Positions 8,487-17,224 of a DNA stretch of 64,000 bases are shown here, in pieces. The notes below the pieces were generated by a model. It was not told where the DNA came from and made no database searches. It worked only from the letters and a program-made list of their open reading frames with translations. The position numbers and the translations under genes were made by a program. The stretch is taken from the NCBI RefSeq assembly GCF_020783335.1, contig NZ_CP086068.1, positions 3,162,001 through 3,226,000 on the forward strand, read 5' to 3'. Position 1 is the stretch's first letter; every line of letters starts with the position of its first letter. This DNA is from Mucilaginibacter daejeonensis. Lineage in GTDB: Bacteria; Bacteroidota; Bacteroidia; Sphingobacteriales; Sphingobacteriaceae.

Positions 8487-9689
8487 ATGATCAAAAGCAC
8501 TAACTCACGTTTATCAAAATTCATCCGTTCAGAGCAGTCAAGTGGTATACTGCTCATCACCTGCGTGATCATATCTTTACTGATCGCCAATTCAAGCGCA
8601 GGCAAAGACTTTGAGCAGTTACTCGCTTATAATATCGGGCGGAAGGGCAACCTGATAGACCTCGAGCTCTCCGTACTAAATTGGATCAACGATGGTTTGA
8701 TGGCCATCTTCTTTTTCTACATAGGGCTTGAGATCAAGCAAGAAGTAACGGAAGGCCATCTGTCGGGTCTCAAAAAAGCTGCCGTGCCTGTGTTCGCCGC
8801 TATCGGCGGAGCCGTGATGCCGGCGTTGATCTACGCCTTATTCAATAATGGAAGTCCCACCGCTGAAGGCTGGGGCATACCAATGGCTACGGATATTGCC
8901 TTTGCGCTTGGGGCGTTGTCCATGTTGGGCAAGCTGGTGCCTTCTACTATCAAAGCGTTTCTTTCGGCCTTGGCAGTGGTCGATGACCTGCTGGCCATTT
9001 TGGTGATCGCTATATTTTATTCTGACGAATTACATTGGACATACCTATTCAGCGGGCTGGCCATATTTGTTATTCTGATGGTCATGAATAAGTTGGGCGT
9101 CAAGAAGTTGGTATATTATATCATTCCCGGCGTAGTGATGTGGTATCTGATACACCACTCGGGTATACATGCAACTATCGCAGGTGTGCTTACGGCGTTC
9201 ACCATTCCGTTAAGATCCGCCAATGGTTCACCTTTGAAGCGACTGGCTCATCAATTGGCCTTGCCGGTCACTTTGGGCATTATGCCGGTGTTCGCTGTGG
9301 CCAACACTAATATCGTGTTCGAAGGCGAAATGTTGAAAGGCGTCACCAGCATACTGGGCCTGGGTATTATCCTTGGTCTTTTGGTCGGTAAGCCTTTAGG
9401 TATACTGACGTTCTCCTGGTTATCTGTAAAAACGCGGATAGGCTCCCTTCCGCATGGTGTCACCTGGAAACAACTATTAGGCGTTGGTGCGTTGGCTGGT
9501 ATAGGCTTTACCATGTCCATCTTCGTGGCATTTTTGTCCTTCGGTAATTCACCTCATAACAATGAAGCCAAACTGGCCATCCTTGTCGCTTCGTGTTTAG
9601 CAGGTACCATCGGCTTCATTTACCTACGGTCGCAATTACGTCGCGTCAGCTTAAATAAAAAAGGGCTGACGAATGCCAGCCCTTTCTGA
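8487..9689 (+). CDS. nhaA: Na+/H+ antiporter NhaA
   Basis: Exchanges two protons for one sodium ion across the inner membrane, giving tolerance to sodium and alkaline pH. The 400-residue length matches the family (388 in E. coli). The cation-binding aspartate pair is D166-D167 in ALAVVDDLLAILVIA, and the assembly-motif region ATDIAFALG carries the other conserved Asp (about 136). About 11-12 hydrophobic segments are visible. ATG at 8487 gives an N-terminus like other NhaA proteins (a TTG at 8463 adds eight unconserved residues). Its last codons form the left half of a terminator hairpin shared with galM. Confidence 0.96.
   Translation: MIKSTNSRLSKFIRSEQSSGILLITCVIISLLIANSSAGKDFEQLLAYNIGRKGNLIDLELSVLNWINDGLMAIFFFYIGLEIKQEVTEGHLSGLKKAAVPVFAAIGGAVMPALIYALFNNGSPTAEGWGIPMATDIAFALGALSMLGKLVPSTIKAFLSALAVVDDLLAILVIAIFYSDELHWTYLFSGLAIFVILMVMNKLGVKKLVYYIIPGVVMWYLIHHSGIHATIAGVLTAFTIPLRSANGSPLKRLAHQLALPVTLGIMPVFAVANTNIVFEGEMLKGVTSILGLGIILGLLVGKPLGILTFSWLSVKTRIGSLPHGVTWKQLLGVGALAGIGFTMSIFVAFLSFGNSPHNNEAKLAILVASCLAGTIGFIYLRSQLRRVSLNKKGLTNASPF
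9657..9687. terminator. Bidirectional terminator inside the nhaA 3' end
   Basis: AAAGGGCTG (about 9660-9668) pairs with CAGCCCTTT (9677-9685) across an 8-base loop, preceded by an A-run and followed by T-rich sequence, between convergent nhaA and galM. The hairpin overlaps the last codons of nhaA, so the protein C-terminus (KKGLTNASPF) is partly set by the terminator. Confidence 0.75.
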
Positions 9690-9705
9690 TCAATATCTCG
9701 TCAGC

Positions 9706-10875
9706 TTATTTAGCCGAAAATTTATAGATGGTAGTGGTCTTGTAAGTTTGACCAGGTTTCAACTCGGTCGATGGGAAAGATGGCTTGTTAGGCGAATCAG
9801 GATAATGCTGAGTTTCCAGTGCGAAAGCTGTACGTTGATCGTCATTACCTCCTGTTTTCACTTTGTTTTCGCCCTTCATGAAGTTGCCGCTGTAGAACTG
9901 GATGCCCGGCTCGTCGGTAAATACTTCCATCACGATGCCTGTCTCGTCACCTTGTGCGGTAGCGATCGGCGTCTCGATGGTATGCTTGTTCAGCACATAG
10001 TTGTGGTCATAGCCTTTGCCTGCAAGCAGTTGCTCATGTCCCTCGCCAATGCGCGAACCGATCTCAGTAGCTTTACGGAAATCGAACGGCGTGTTTTGTA
10101 CCGGCAGCAATTGACCGGTTGGGATCAAGGTCGTATCTACAGGTGTGATGTTATCAGCATCAAGCACCAAGGTGTGTTTCAGGATAGAACCTTTACCGCC
10201 GTTCAGGTTAAAGAACGTGTGGTTGGTCATGTTCACCACTGTAGGCTTATCGGTAGTAGCGGTATAATCGATCTTAAGCGCATTATCGTCGTTCAGGGTG
10301 TAGGTAACCGTGGTCTTCAATGTACCAGGGTACCCTTGCTCGCCATCGGCCGATGTGTAGCTTAACTGCAAAGTGTGGTCGTCCACTTGTTTGGCATCCC
10401 ATACTTTTTTATCAAAGCCTTCGGTACCGCCGTGCAGGCTGTTTTGGCCGTTGTTGATCGGCAAGTTGTATTCTTTGCCTTCTAAAGTGAATTTACCCTT
10501 ACCTATGCGGTTGCCGTAACGGCCAATTGTGGCGCCATAATAATTGGTACGGGCCGAAAAGTCATCGATGTTAGCCGGGCCGACCACTACATCTACCAAT
10601 TTACCGGCCTTGTCAGGCACCAACAAGCTCACCAAACGTCCACCATAATTGGTGATTGCCGCCTCGGCGCCTTTGCTGTTCTTTAATACAAATAACTTGG
10701 TCTGTTTGCCGTCGATCGTTTTTTCGAAGGCTGATGCGGCCGGTAGCGATGTGGCCGAGGTACTGTCTGTCATGTTAGAGGTTTGTTTGTTAGATGACTG
10801 GTTGCAAGCGCTTACCGACAGCATACCGGCTGCCAGCATTGCTGCGTAAAAGGTTCTGTTCTTCATTTTGATCAT
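9706..10875 (-). CDS. galM: Aldose 1-epimerase, exported lipoprotein form
   Basis: Interconverts alpha and beta anomers of aldoses such as galactose and glucose. The 389-residue protein has a lipoprotein signal (SVSACNQ, Cys about 24) and a Ser/Thr-rich linker (to about residue 50), so it probably acts in the periplasm or at the cell surface rather than the cytoplasm. Mutarotase motifs are clear: NYGGRLVSLLVPD, GRYGNRIGKGKF, NNGQNSLHGG (catalytic His region), TNHTFFNLNG and the C-terminal ETQHYPDSPNKP. Start at 10875 (ATG), with another ATG at 10866. A 12-bp palindrome lies about 100 bases upstream. The GH26 gene is the next upstream gene on the same strand, suggesting joint use in polysaccharide breakdown. 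Confidence 0.95.
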   Translation of the reverse strand: MIKMKNRTFYAAMLAAGMLSVSACNQSSNKQTSNMTDSTSATSLPAASAFEKTIDGKQTKLFVLKNSKGAEAAITNYGGRLVSLLVPDKAGKLVDVVVGPANIDDFSARTNYYGATIGRYGNRIGKGKFTLEGKEYNLPINNGQNSLHGGTEGFDKKVWDAKQVDDHTLQLSYTSADGEQGYPGTLKTTVTYTLNDDNALKIDYTATTDKPTVVNMTNHTFFNLNGGKGSILKHTLVLDADNITPVDTTLIPTGQLLPVQNTPFDFRKATEIGSRIGEGHEQLLAGKGYDHNYVLNKHTIETPIATAQGDETGIVMEVFTDEPGIQFYSGNFMKGENKVKTGGNDDQRTAFALETQHYPDSPNKPSFPSTELKPGQTYKTTTIYKFSAK

Positions 10876-10972
10876 AACAAGGTAATTGGAGATCGGTTAG
10901 TCCGGTATTAAAGGCGTTGCTTTTTTGGACGCCTACCGGGTGGTTAAAAGTGGATAAAAAAATCACCAATTG

Positions 10973-10984
10973 CAACAATTGTTG
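10973..10984. promoter_or_regulatory. 12-bp perfect palindrome upstream of galM (possible operator)
   Basis: CAACAATTGTTG is perfectly self-complementary and lies between the end of the GH26 gene and the start of galM. Its position and symmetry suit a dimeric repressor, but there is no direct evidence and it could be chance. Confidence 0.3.
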
Positions 10985-11003
10985 GATCAACACTTATTGC
11001 TGA

Positions 11004-12140
11004 TCAAAAGTGCCCGTAATGAAGCGAATGACGCGGACCATAGATCTGTAAAGGCGTTAGCCTGTTCTGTAAGATGACGGTCGAATCGTCAGTAAGTTTT
11101 TGCAGATCATTTGCGGCGGCATGCCCGGGGAAAGGTATGTAATAATGTTCGGGGCCGTTATTACGCCATATCATCAGGTACGATACCTTTTCCTGATACT
11201 GCTTTAGTATCGGTAACAAGGTGGTGGTCCACCAATCGGCCTGAGGTATACCCTGATAACCGGTCTCGGCTATGCAGGCCAGCTTGTGATGGGTGGCGGC
11301 CGCCTCGGTAAGTAACTCAAGTTGTTGCTTCATGTTGACCTTGTAAACGCTGGTGGTGTCAAAGCTATAGCGGTCGAACCCCATCACGTCCACATACTCA
11401 TCGCCTGGGTAACGCTCCAACAGTTCATCCTCCGAATAAAAATCAGCCGCGGAATAGACCATTATCAGGTTATGAAGGTTCCTTTCTTTTCGTAGATGGT
11501 CGACGGTAAAACGCCATAAGGCTATAAGGTCTGCAGGTTCGCTATTATCTACTCCCCACCAGAACCAATTCCCTGTAAATTCATGGAATGGCCTGAACAA
11601 GATGGGTATGGATTCGCCGGCGCTGCCTTTCAAGCTGCCGAGGTATTTGGCTGCCCGGTCGAGCCATGTCACGTACACCTCATGATGATCGCCACCGGGC
11701 AGCAACTGCTTTAAAAGGATGCGCGAGGTATCCCACGAGGTCTTTAAGGTGACCGGATTGTTCATGTGCCAGCAAAAAGTGTTGACACCTCCGCGCTCGT
11801 AAGCCTCACGTACCAGTTTGGTTTGCAAGGTGAATGGGATCTGATTGATGTCCCAAAGGCTGTCCAGCTCGATGCCCGATAGGTCCCAACCATAAAGAGC
11901 GGGATAGTTGCCGGTCACCTTTTGCACGTCCGAACTATCCTTGAACTTCCACCCTACACCATAAGCGGTATCGTCATGATGACCGAATAATACGCCCGCA
12001 CCAAGTAAGCGGTTCAGGCTGCTGTAAAGCCAGCGTGTTTCGGTAGTGGCCTGCGGATCTGAAGGGGTCATCTCTTGTGACCACGCTATGCTAAATGTGC
12101 TGAGCCACAAAACAATTACCCCGATGATCTTTTTACACAT
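11004..12140 (-). CDS. Glycoside hydrolase family 26 (endo-mannanase type), secreted
   Basis: A 378-residue (beta/alpha)8-barrel glycosidase with a signal peptide (residues 1-21, ending AWSQ). GH26 motifs are clear: RPFHEFTGNWFWWG with the acid/base Glu (E187) and CIAETGYQG with the nucleophile Glu (E292); also GHHDDTAYG and CWHMNNP. GH26 enzymes mostly cut beta-1,4-mannan, some beta-1,3-xylan or mixed-linkage glucan, so the exact substrate is open. No carbohydrate-binding module is attached. Located upstream of galM on the same strand, 128 bases apart. The start is close to a near-consensus box (CATATTTG read on the minus strand). Confidence 0.93.
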   Translation of the reverse strand: MCKKIIGVIVLWLSTFSIAWSQEMTPSDPQATTETRWLYSSLNRLLGAGVLFGHHDDTAYGVGWKFKDSSDVQKVTGNYPALYGWDLSGIELDSLWDINQIPFTLQTKLVREAYERGGVNTFCWHMNNPVTLKTSWDTSRILLKQLLPGGDHHEVYVTWLDRAAKYLGSLKGSAGESIPILFRPFHEFTGNWFWWGVDNSEPADLIALWRFTVDHLRKERNLHNLIMVYSAADFYSEDELLERYPGDEYVDVMGFDRYSFDTTSVYKVNMKQQLELLTEAAATHHKLACIAETGYQGIPQADWWTTTLLPILKQYQEKVSYLMIWRNNGPEHYYIPFPGHAAANDLQKLTDDSTVILQNRLTPLQIYGPRHSLHYGHF

Positions 12141-12258
12141 AGTGTCTCAAATATGCTTAAACCACCCAGTTTTTACAATGCTTTTACAGTGTGAAGGCAT
12201 CAATTTTGTTGAAATTCGCACTTAGTTCAAAATATGCTGTAATTTTACAGGCTCTTAA

Positions 12259-13068
12259 ATGAATACAACGACCAGCACATCTGCTTCGGATACCAAGTCC
12301 GGGCCATCGATCCTGAAGAACATTCGCCGATTTTTTGAGGATGTGTATGATGTCTTCAGTTTCATCGTCCGTTTCTTTAAAGAAGCCTTCGTACCACCGT
12401 ACGAGTTCAAGGAGCTGATGAAGCAATGCTGGGAAGTCGGTGTCCGATCATTCCTGCTGATCACCGTTACCGGTTTCATCGTTGGATTGATCTTCACTAA
12501 ACAATCACGTCCATCTCTATTACAATTCGGCGCCACCTCTTGGATCCCATCGTTAGTATCCATTGCCCTGATGCGAGCCCTGGCCCCGTTGGTGACCGCA
12601 CTGATCAGCGCCGGCCGTGTGGGTTCAAGTATAGGTGCCGAATTAGGCTCCATGCGGGTTACCGAACAAATTGATGCGATGGAAGTCTCAGGCACCCGGC
12701 CATTCAACTTTTTGGTTTGCGTACGTACATTGGCTACTACCATTAGTATACCCATCTTGGCTATTTATAATGGCTTTGTAGCTATGCTTGGCGGTTATGT
12801 GAACGTGCTCACCAATGAGGGCACCAGCTTTAGCACGTATATACAGCAGTTCTTTCAACCGCTGGGTTTTATCGATTTTACATCATCTATCATTAAATCG
12901 CTCATATTTGGTTTTACCATTGGTATAGTGGGCTCATATAAAGGCTGGAACTCATCAAGCGGTACCGCTGGTGTGGGTAAAGCGGCCAATTCGGCTGTGG
13001 TAACGGCCATGTTCCTGGTGTTTATTGAAGAGGTGATCATTGTGCAGATAACCGGTTGGTTCCGTTAA
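12259..13068 (+). CDS. mlaE: MlaE-type ABC permease of an Mce lipid transporter
   Basis: A 269-residue inner-membrane permease, with an amphipathic N-terminus (VYDVFSFIVRFFKEAF) and the family core GRVGSSIGAELGSMRVTEQIDAMEV (about 121-145, shown in part), plus about 5 membrane helices. With MlaF and MlaD downstream it forms a complex that moves phospholipids between the inner and outer membranes. It ends with TAA at 13066-13068 and mlaF begins 12 bases later. A near-consensus -7 box (TAATTTTA, 12240-12247) precedes it. MlaA, MlaB and MlaC are not adjacent, as is usual in Bacteroidota. Confidence 0.95.
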   Translation: MNTTTSTSASDTKSGPSILKNIRRFFEDVYDVFSFIVRFFKEAFVPPYEFKELMKQCWEVGVRSFLLITVTGFIVGLIFTKQSRPSLLQFGATSWIPSLVSIALMRALAPLVTALISAGRVGSSIGAELGSMRVTEQIDAMEVSGTRPFNFLVCVRTLATTISIPILAIYNGFVAMLGGYVNVLTNEGTSFSTYIQQFFQPLGFIDFTSSIIKSLIFGFTIGIVGSYKGWNSSSGTAGVGKAANSAVVTAMFLVFIEEVIIVQITGWFR

Positions 13069-13080
13069 TTGAAGTTTAAC

Positions 13081-13854
13081 ATGGAAAAACATCACCCTGA
13101 TATTGACATCAACAACGAAGTGATCGACATTAAAGGACTTACCAAGTCCTTTGGTGATTACCATGTACTGCGCGGTATCGACCTTAAATTATATAAGAAC
13201 GAAAACCTGGTGGTGTTGGGCCGGTCGGGTACCGGTAAATCGGTACTGATCAAGATCATCTCAGGTTTGTTAAAGGCCGACCAAGGCAGCGTTAACGTTC
13301 TGGGTCAGGAAGTGACCACCATTGATAAACGCGGTTTGGAAGAGTTACGCCGTCGTATCGGTTTCTCCTTTCAGAACAGCGCTTTGTACGACAGTATGAC
13401 CGTGCGTAAGAACCTTGAGTTTCCGCTGGTGCGTAACCAGAAGAACTTGAAACGCCGCGAGATCGATGAAATGGTGGAACGCGTGTTGGATGCTGTTGGC
13501 CTGTTGCAAACGATCAACCAAATGCCGGCCGAACTGTCGGGTGGTCAGCGTAAGCGGATCGGTATCGCCCGTACCCTCATCCTGCGGCCCGAGATCATGT
13601 TGTATGATGAACCGACCGCGGGCCTGGACCCTATCACTTCGATGGAGATCAACAACCTCATCAACAGGGTGCAGGAACGGTTCAGCACCTCGTCCATCAT
13701 CATTACGCATGATCTTACCTGCGCCAAAACCACCGGCGATCGTGTGGCCATGCTGCTTGATGGTCAATTTCAACGCCAGGGAACTTTTGAAGAGGTTTTT
13801 GCAACCGACGACACTCGGGTAAAACAATTTTACGACTATAACTTTATCGATTAA
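13081..13854 (+). CDS. mlaF: MlaF-type ATP-binding protein of the Mce lipid transporter
   Basis: A 257-residue ABC ATPase that powers the MlaE permease. Walker A is GRSGTGKSV, the signature is LSGGQRKR, Walker B is IMLYDEP followed by TAGLDP, and the switch His is in IITHDLTCA. The start chosen is ATG 13081; an in-frame TTG at 13069 directly after the mlaE stop is possible but adds only four residues. It is 5 bases from the MlaD gene, so mlaE-mlaF-mlaD are one operon. Confidence 0.95.
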   Translation: MEKHHPDIDINNEVIDIKGLTKSFGDYHVLRGIDLKLYKNENLVVLGRSGTGKSVLIKIISGLLKADQGSVNVLGQEVTTIDKRGLEELRRRIGFSFQNSALYDSMTVRKNLEFPLVRNQKNLKRREIDEMVERVLDAVGLLQTINQMPAELSGGQRKRIGIARTLILRPEIMLYDEPTAGLDPITSMEINNLINRVQERFSTSSIIITHDLTCAKTTGDRVAMLLDGQFQRQGTFEEVFATDDTRVKQFYDYNFID

Positions 13855-13859
13855 AGCAA

Positions 13860-14846
13860 ATGGATCTTAAAGAAAATAAATATACGTTCTGGGTAGGCTT
13901 GTTCATTTTTGTGGGCCTGATCATTTTTATCGTTGCCATTTTTACGCTGGGCAGTCAGCAAAAAAGCTTCGTTAAAGGTTTACACCTCAAAGCACGTTTC
14001 GAGAACGTATCGGGCCTGATCAAGGGTAACAACGTTTGGTTCTCAGGCGTAAAGGTGGGTACCATCAAGAACATCGTCTTTAGTGGCACCAACCAGGTAG
14101 ATGTAGAATTTAACGTTGATCAGGCTGTGCAACAGTACATCCATAAAGATGGTGTGGCGTCTATCGGCTCCGAAGGCTTCATCGGCAACAAGATCATCAC
14201 TATCGATGGTGGCAGCGCTACTGCACCGGTAATTCAAGACGGTGACATGATGAACTCTAAGGGTATGCTATCTACCGACGAGATCATGGCCACGTTACAA
14301 AAGAACAATCAGAACTTACTGGAGATCACTACCAACTTCAAGAGCCTGAGCAAGGACTTGGTAGATGGCAAAGGTTTAGCAGGAAGCCTGATGTCTGACG
14401 AAAGACTGGCGTCGCGCTTTAAAGGAATCGTAGAGAATTTGGAGACCACCACCCAACGCACTTCGGTAATGGCTGAGGAACTGGGCCGTTTTGGCCGCAA
14501 GATGAATACCAAGGGTGGCCTGGCCGATAAGATGCTGACGGATACCGCAGTATTCGCCAACCTACAGCGTTCGGCCGATAACTTTAAGGCCATGACCCAA
14601 AAAGCTAATGTGCTGGTGGATAATCTGAACAATGCAAGCAACAAGTTAAATACCACTAACAGCCCGATCGGTGTGCTGTTGAATGACCAGAAAAAAGCTG
14701 AAGAGTTGAAAAGCACCTTGGGTTATTTGCACGAAAGCTCGATCAAATTAAATGATGATCTGGAAGCTGTTCAGCATAACTTTTTATTGCGTGGTTTTTT
14801 CAAGAACCGCGAAAAAGAGAAAAAGAAAGCTCAAGGCGGTAATTGA
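13860..14846 (+). CDS. mlaD: MlaD/Mce-domain protein, first copy
   Basis: A 328-residue protein anchored by one N-terminal membrane helix (FWVGLFIFVGLIIFIVAIF, about 10-28), followed by the Mce domain (about 38-118: ARFENVSGLIKGNNVWFSGV, IGSEGFIGNKIITIDGG) and a long helical tail (about 140-310). The Mce domain forms a hexameric ring that passes lipids through the periplasm; the long helical tail could form the needle-like tube seen in PqiB-type proteins. C-terminus is Lys-rich. Third gene of the mlaEFD operon. A second Mce protein lies at 22129-23076. Confidence 0.94.
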   Translation: MDLKENKYTFWVGLFIFVGLIIFIVAIFTLGSQQKSFVKGLHLKARFENVSGLIKGNNVWFSGVKVGTIKNIVFSGTNQVDVEFNVDQAVQQYIHKDGVASIGSEGFIGNKIITIDGGSATAPVIQDGDMMNSKGMLSTDEIMATLQKNNQNLLEITTNFKSLSKDLVDGKGLAGSLMSDERLASRFKGIVENLETTTQRTSVMAEELGRFGRKMNTKGGLADKMLTDTAVFANLQRSADNFKAMTQKANVLVDNLNNASNKLNTTNSPIGVLLNDQKKAEELKSTLGYLHESSIKLNDDLEAVQHNFLLRGFFKNREKEKKKAQGGN

Positions 14847-14968
14847 GCGATCATATTGTGTAACAAACTTATTTACAATTCCTAACTCTGTAATTTGAAT
14901 GTAACCTTGGCGGGCAGATCTTCGTAATAGTAAACGATTACTTAAATTTTACGAAAACAGCCAGCCTT

Positions 14969-15736
14969 ATGTTGATCGATCTTACAGGAAAAACAGTTCT
15001 CATCACTGATGGATCGAGAGGCATCGGTAAGGCCTGTGCATTATTATTCGCATCGTTGAACGCTAATGTGATCATCACTTACGACAACGATCATCATACG
15101 GCCGACGCTACCTTACATGAGCTGCATCACAGCGGCGAACACACCTTATACTATCTTGATCAATGCAAGCCCCGTTATGTGGAGCGTTTCTTTGATAAAT
15201 TGCTAAGCCACTATCCGCGACTTGATATATTGGTGAACAATGCCGGCCTTTGCCATGACGAAAGCTCTACGTCAATAGAACCGGACAGTGATTGGCAAGG
15301 CTCATGGAACGCTAACATCACCACTAAGCTGGGTGGTGTAGCCAACATCTGCTACTATGCAGCAAGGCACATGGCGCAAAAAGGAGGTGGCAAGATCATT
15401 AATATCTCGGCGGCCGGTTCCTCACCTAATGATACCGACCAATTGGCTATAGCTGCCAGCAAAGCTGGCCTGGAAGCCATGAGCCGTTCCCTATCTGCAA
15501 GCTTATCGTCTAAAAACATCACCGTGCACTTCATCTCGCCGGGCTCGTTGGTTAACGACCTTACCAATGAAGTATTAAATGAGGAGTTCCTCGATGTCAA
15601 TGACCATTCGCACAGTCATCGGGTGATGACCGCAGACGAGGTAGCCCGCTCAGTGGCCATGTATTCATCGCCTGGCTTTGAGTTTTTATCCGGAGGTAAT
15701 GATCACCTTGGTGGCGATCGTTATTTGAACAGCTAA
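14969..15736 (+). CDS. Short-chain dehydrogenase-like protein lacking the catalytic Tyr
   Basis: A 255-residue Rossmann-fold protein of the SDR family. It keeps a nucleotide-binding glycine motif (TDGSRGIG, residues 13-20, with Asp for the usual first Gly), NNAG at 90-93, an Asn at 115 and Ser147 (INISAAG). At the place of the YxxxK motif it has IAASK (161-165): Lys165 is kept, but the catalytic Tyr is Ile161 (codon ATA). The C-terminal GGNDHLGGDRYLNS resembles the usual FVTGQTLSVDGG end only loosely. It is therefore either a non-enzymatic SDR or one with altered chemistry. It stands alone between the mla operon and a convergent terminator. Confidence 0.85.
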   Translation: MLIDLTGKTVLITDGSRGIGKACALLFASLNANVIITYDNDHHTADATLHELHHSGEHTLYYLDQCKPRYVERFFDKLLSHYPRLDILVNNAGLCHDESSTSIEPDSDWQGSWNANITTKLGGVANICYYAARHMAQKGGGKIINISAAGSSPNDTDQLAIAASKAGLEAMSRSLSASLSSKNITVHFISPGSLVNDLTNEVLNEEFLDVNDHSHSHRVMTADEVARSVAMYSSPGFEFLSGGNDHLGGDRYLNS

Positions 15737-15751
15737 AATATACCGCAATAC

Positions 15752-15787
15752 AAAAGCCCCTGACCTTAACGGACAGGGGCTTTTTTT
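15752..15787. terminator. Terminator between the SDR and E2 genes
   Basis: AAAAGCCCCTG (15752-15762) pairs with CAGGGGCTTTT (15774-15784), 11-base loop, then more T. The flanking A- and T-runs let it work on both strands for the convergent genes. Confidence 0.85.
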
Positions 15788-15797
15788 ATGATAACAT

Positions 15798-17171
15798 TTA
15801 TATCTCTCGGTCCATATCCCAATTCTCGAGATAGTCGCCCACCCTTTTCAGAAACATACCCCCCAAGGCGCCATCTACAACACGGTGATCATACGACATG
15901 GAAAGGTAAAGCATATGCCTGATCGCGATCACATCGCCGGTCGGGGTCTCCAATACCGCAGGCTTCTTTTTGATGGTGCCGATGGCCAATATAGCCACTT
16001 GAGGTTGGTTTATGATCGGTGTGCCCATGATATTACCGAACATACCGATATTGGTCACCGTGAACGTACCATCAGCGGTGTCATCTGGCTTGAGCTGGTT
16101 ATTGCGGGCACGACCTGCCAGGTCATTAACGGTCTTGACTAAGCCGGTCATGTTAAGCGTGTCGGCGCGGCGGATCACCGGTACGATCAGATTGCCTGAA
16201 GGCAAAGCCGTGGCCATGCCTATATTGATGTCGCGTTTGCGGATGATCTGGGCACCATTGACCGATACGTTGATCATCGGCATATCCACAATGGCGCGGG
16301 CCACCGCTTCTATAAATATCGGGGTGAAGGTTATCTTTTCGCCTTCACGGTCCTCGAACTTCTTTTTGATCTTTTCGCGCCAGTACACTAGGTTGGTCAC
16401 GTCAGCCTCTACAAATGAGGTAACGTGGGCCGAGGTATGTACGCTGTTGACCATATGATCAGCAATGAGTCGGCGCATGCGGTCCATCTCTATGATCTCG
16501 TCACCTGCAGATGTTCGTACTGGCTGAGCCTCTGGCGGCGTAGGCAGTGTGTAGGGAGCGGTAGCAGCTTTTTGCGGTTCGGCCGGAGTTGTTGTTGTAA
16601 CTCCACCTTGATCTCCACGGTTGGCCAAATAGCCTAACAGGTCGTCCTTGGTCAATCTGCCATCGGCACCTGTTCCGGGTATGCTATCCAGTTCAGCCTG
16701 GGTCAGGTCCTCTTGTGTTGCTATATTGCGTACCAGCGGTGAGTAAAAGCGTATGTTGCTCGACTGTACCGACGCTGGTTTGGCCGGTTCGTTTCTTGGC
16801 AGCTGATCGATGCCAGGTATGGTGGTTTCCGCAACTTCCGGCTCGCTTGACGGTCCTTGTTGCTCAGCTGGCTGTTGTGGTGTTTCAGGCTCCTTGACTT
16901 GCTCAGGTTCTGGCGTTGCGGTCTCGGCCTCACCTGTCTCGATGATAGCGATCACCTCTCCTACCTGCACAATATCGTCCTTTTTGAAAAGCTGTTCAAC
17001 CAATACACCACTCACCGGCGATGGCACCTCCGAGTCTACCTTATCGGTCGCGATGTCCACCACGGTATCATCGGCCTCTATTTGGTCACCAGGGTTCTTG
17101 AGCCAGTTAATGATGGTCGCTTCGGCAACACTCTCGCCCATTTTAGGCAGTATTAGTTGGTATTTAGCCAT
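15798..17171 (-). CDS. 2-oxo acid dehydrogenase E2 component (dihydrolipoamide acyltransferase)
   Basis: A 457-residue acyltransferase core of a 2-oxo acid dehydrogenase complex. Domain order: lipoyl domain (about 1-78, lipoylated Lys44 in ATDKVDSE), a Glu/Pro-rich linker (about 82-130), the peripheral subunit-binding domain (about 145-180, SPLVRNIATQEDLTQ), a second linker, then the catalytic domain with the active-site motif DHRVVDG (His about 429, Asp about 433). A single lipoyl domain and the sequence fit branched-chain or 2-oxoglutarate types better than pyruvate E2, but I cannot decide. E1 and E3 genes are not nearby. It follows cinA on the same strand after 53 bases. Confidence 0.93.
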   Translation of the reverse strand: MAKYQLILPKMGESVAEATIINWLKNPGDQIEADDTVVDIATDKVDSEVPSPVSGVLVEQLFKKDDIVQVGEVIAIIETGEAETATPEPEQVKEPETPQQPAEQQGPSSEPEVAETTIPGIDQLPRNEPAKPASVQSSNIRFYSPLVRNIATQEDLTQAELDSIPGTGADGRLTKDDLLGYLANRGDQGGVTTTTPAEPQKAATAPYTLPTPPEAQPVRTSAGDEIIEMDRMRRLIADHMVNSVHTSAHVTSFVEADVTNLVYWREKIKKKFEDREGEKITFTPIFIEAVARAIVDMPMINVSVNGAQIIRKRDINIGMATALPSGNLIVPVIRRADTLNMTGLVKTVNDLAGRARNNQLKPDDTADGTFTVTNIGMFGNIMGTPIINQPQVAILAIGTIKKKPAVLETPTGDVIAIRHMLYLSMSYDHRVVDGALGGMFLKRVGDYLENWDMDREI

Positions 17172-17224
17172 ACTTATAAACAGATACGAATGGGGCCTAA
17201 ATTACTTATTTATCTTTAGTTTCT

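Noticed and set aside
9673..10365. Long plus-strand reading frame opposite galM (230 codons)
   Set aside because: It lies antisense to a gene with clear mutarotase motifs and its own product has no recognisable domain; it is a by-product of codon use.
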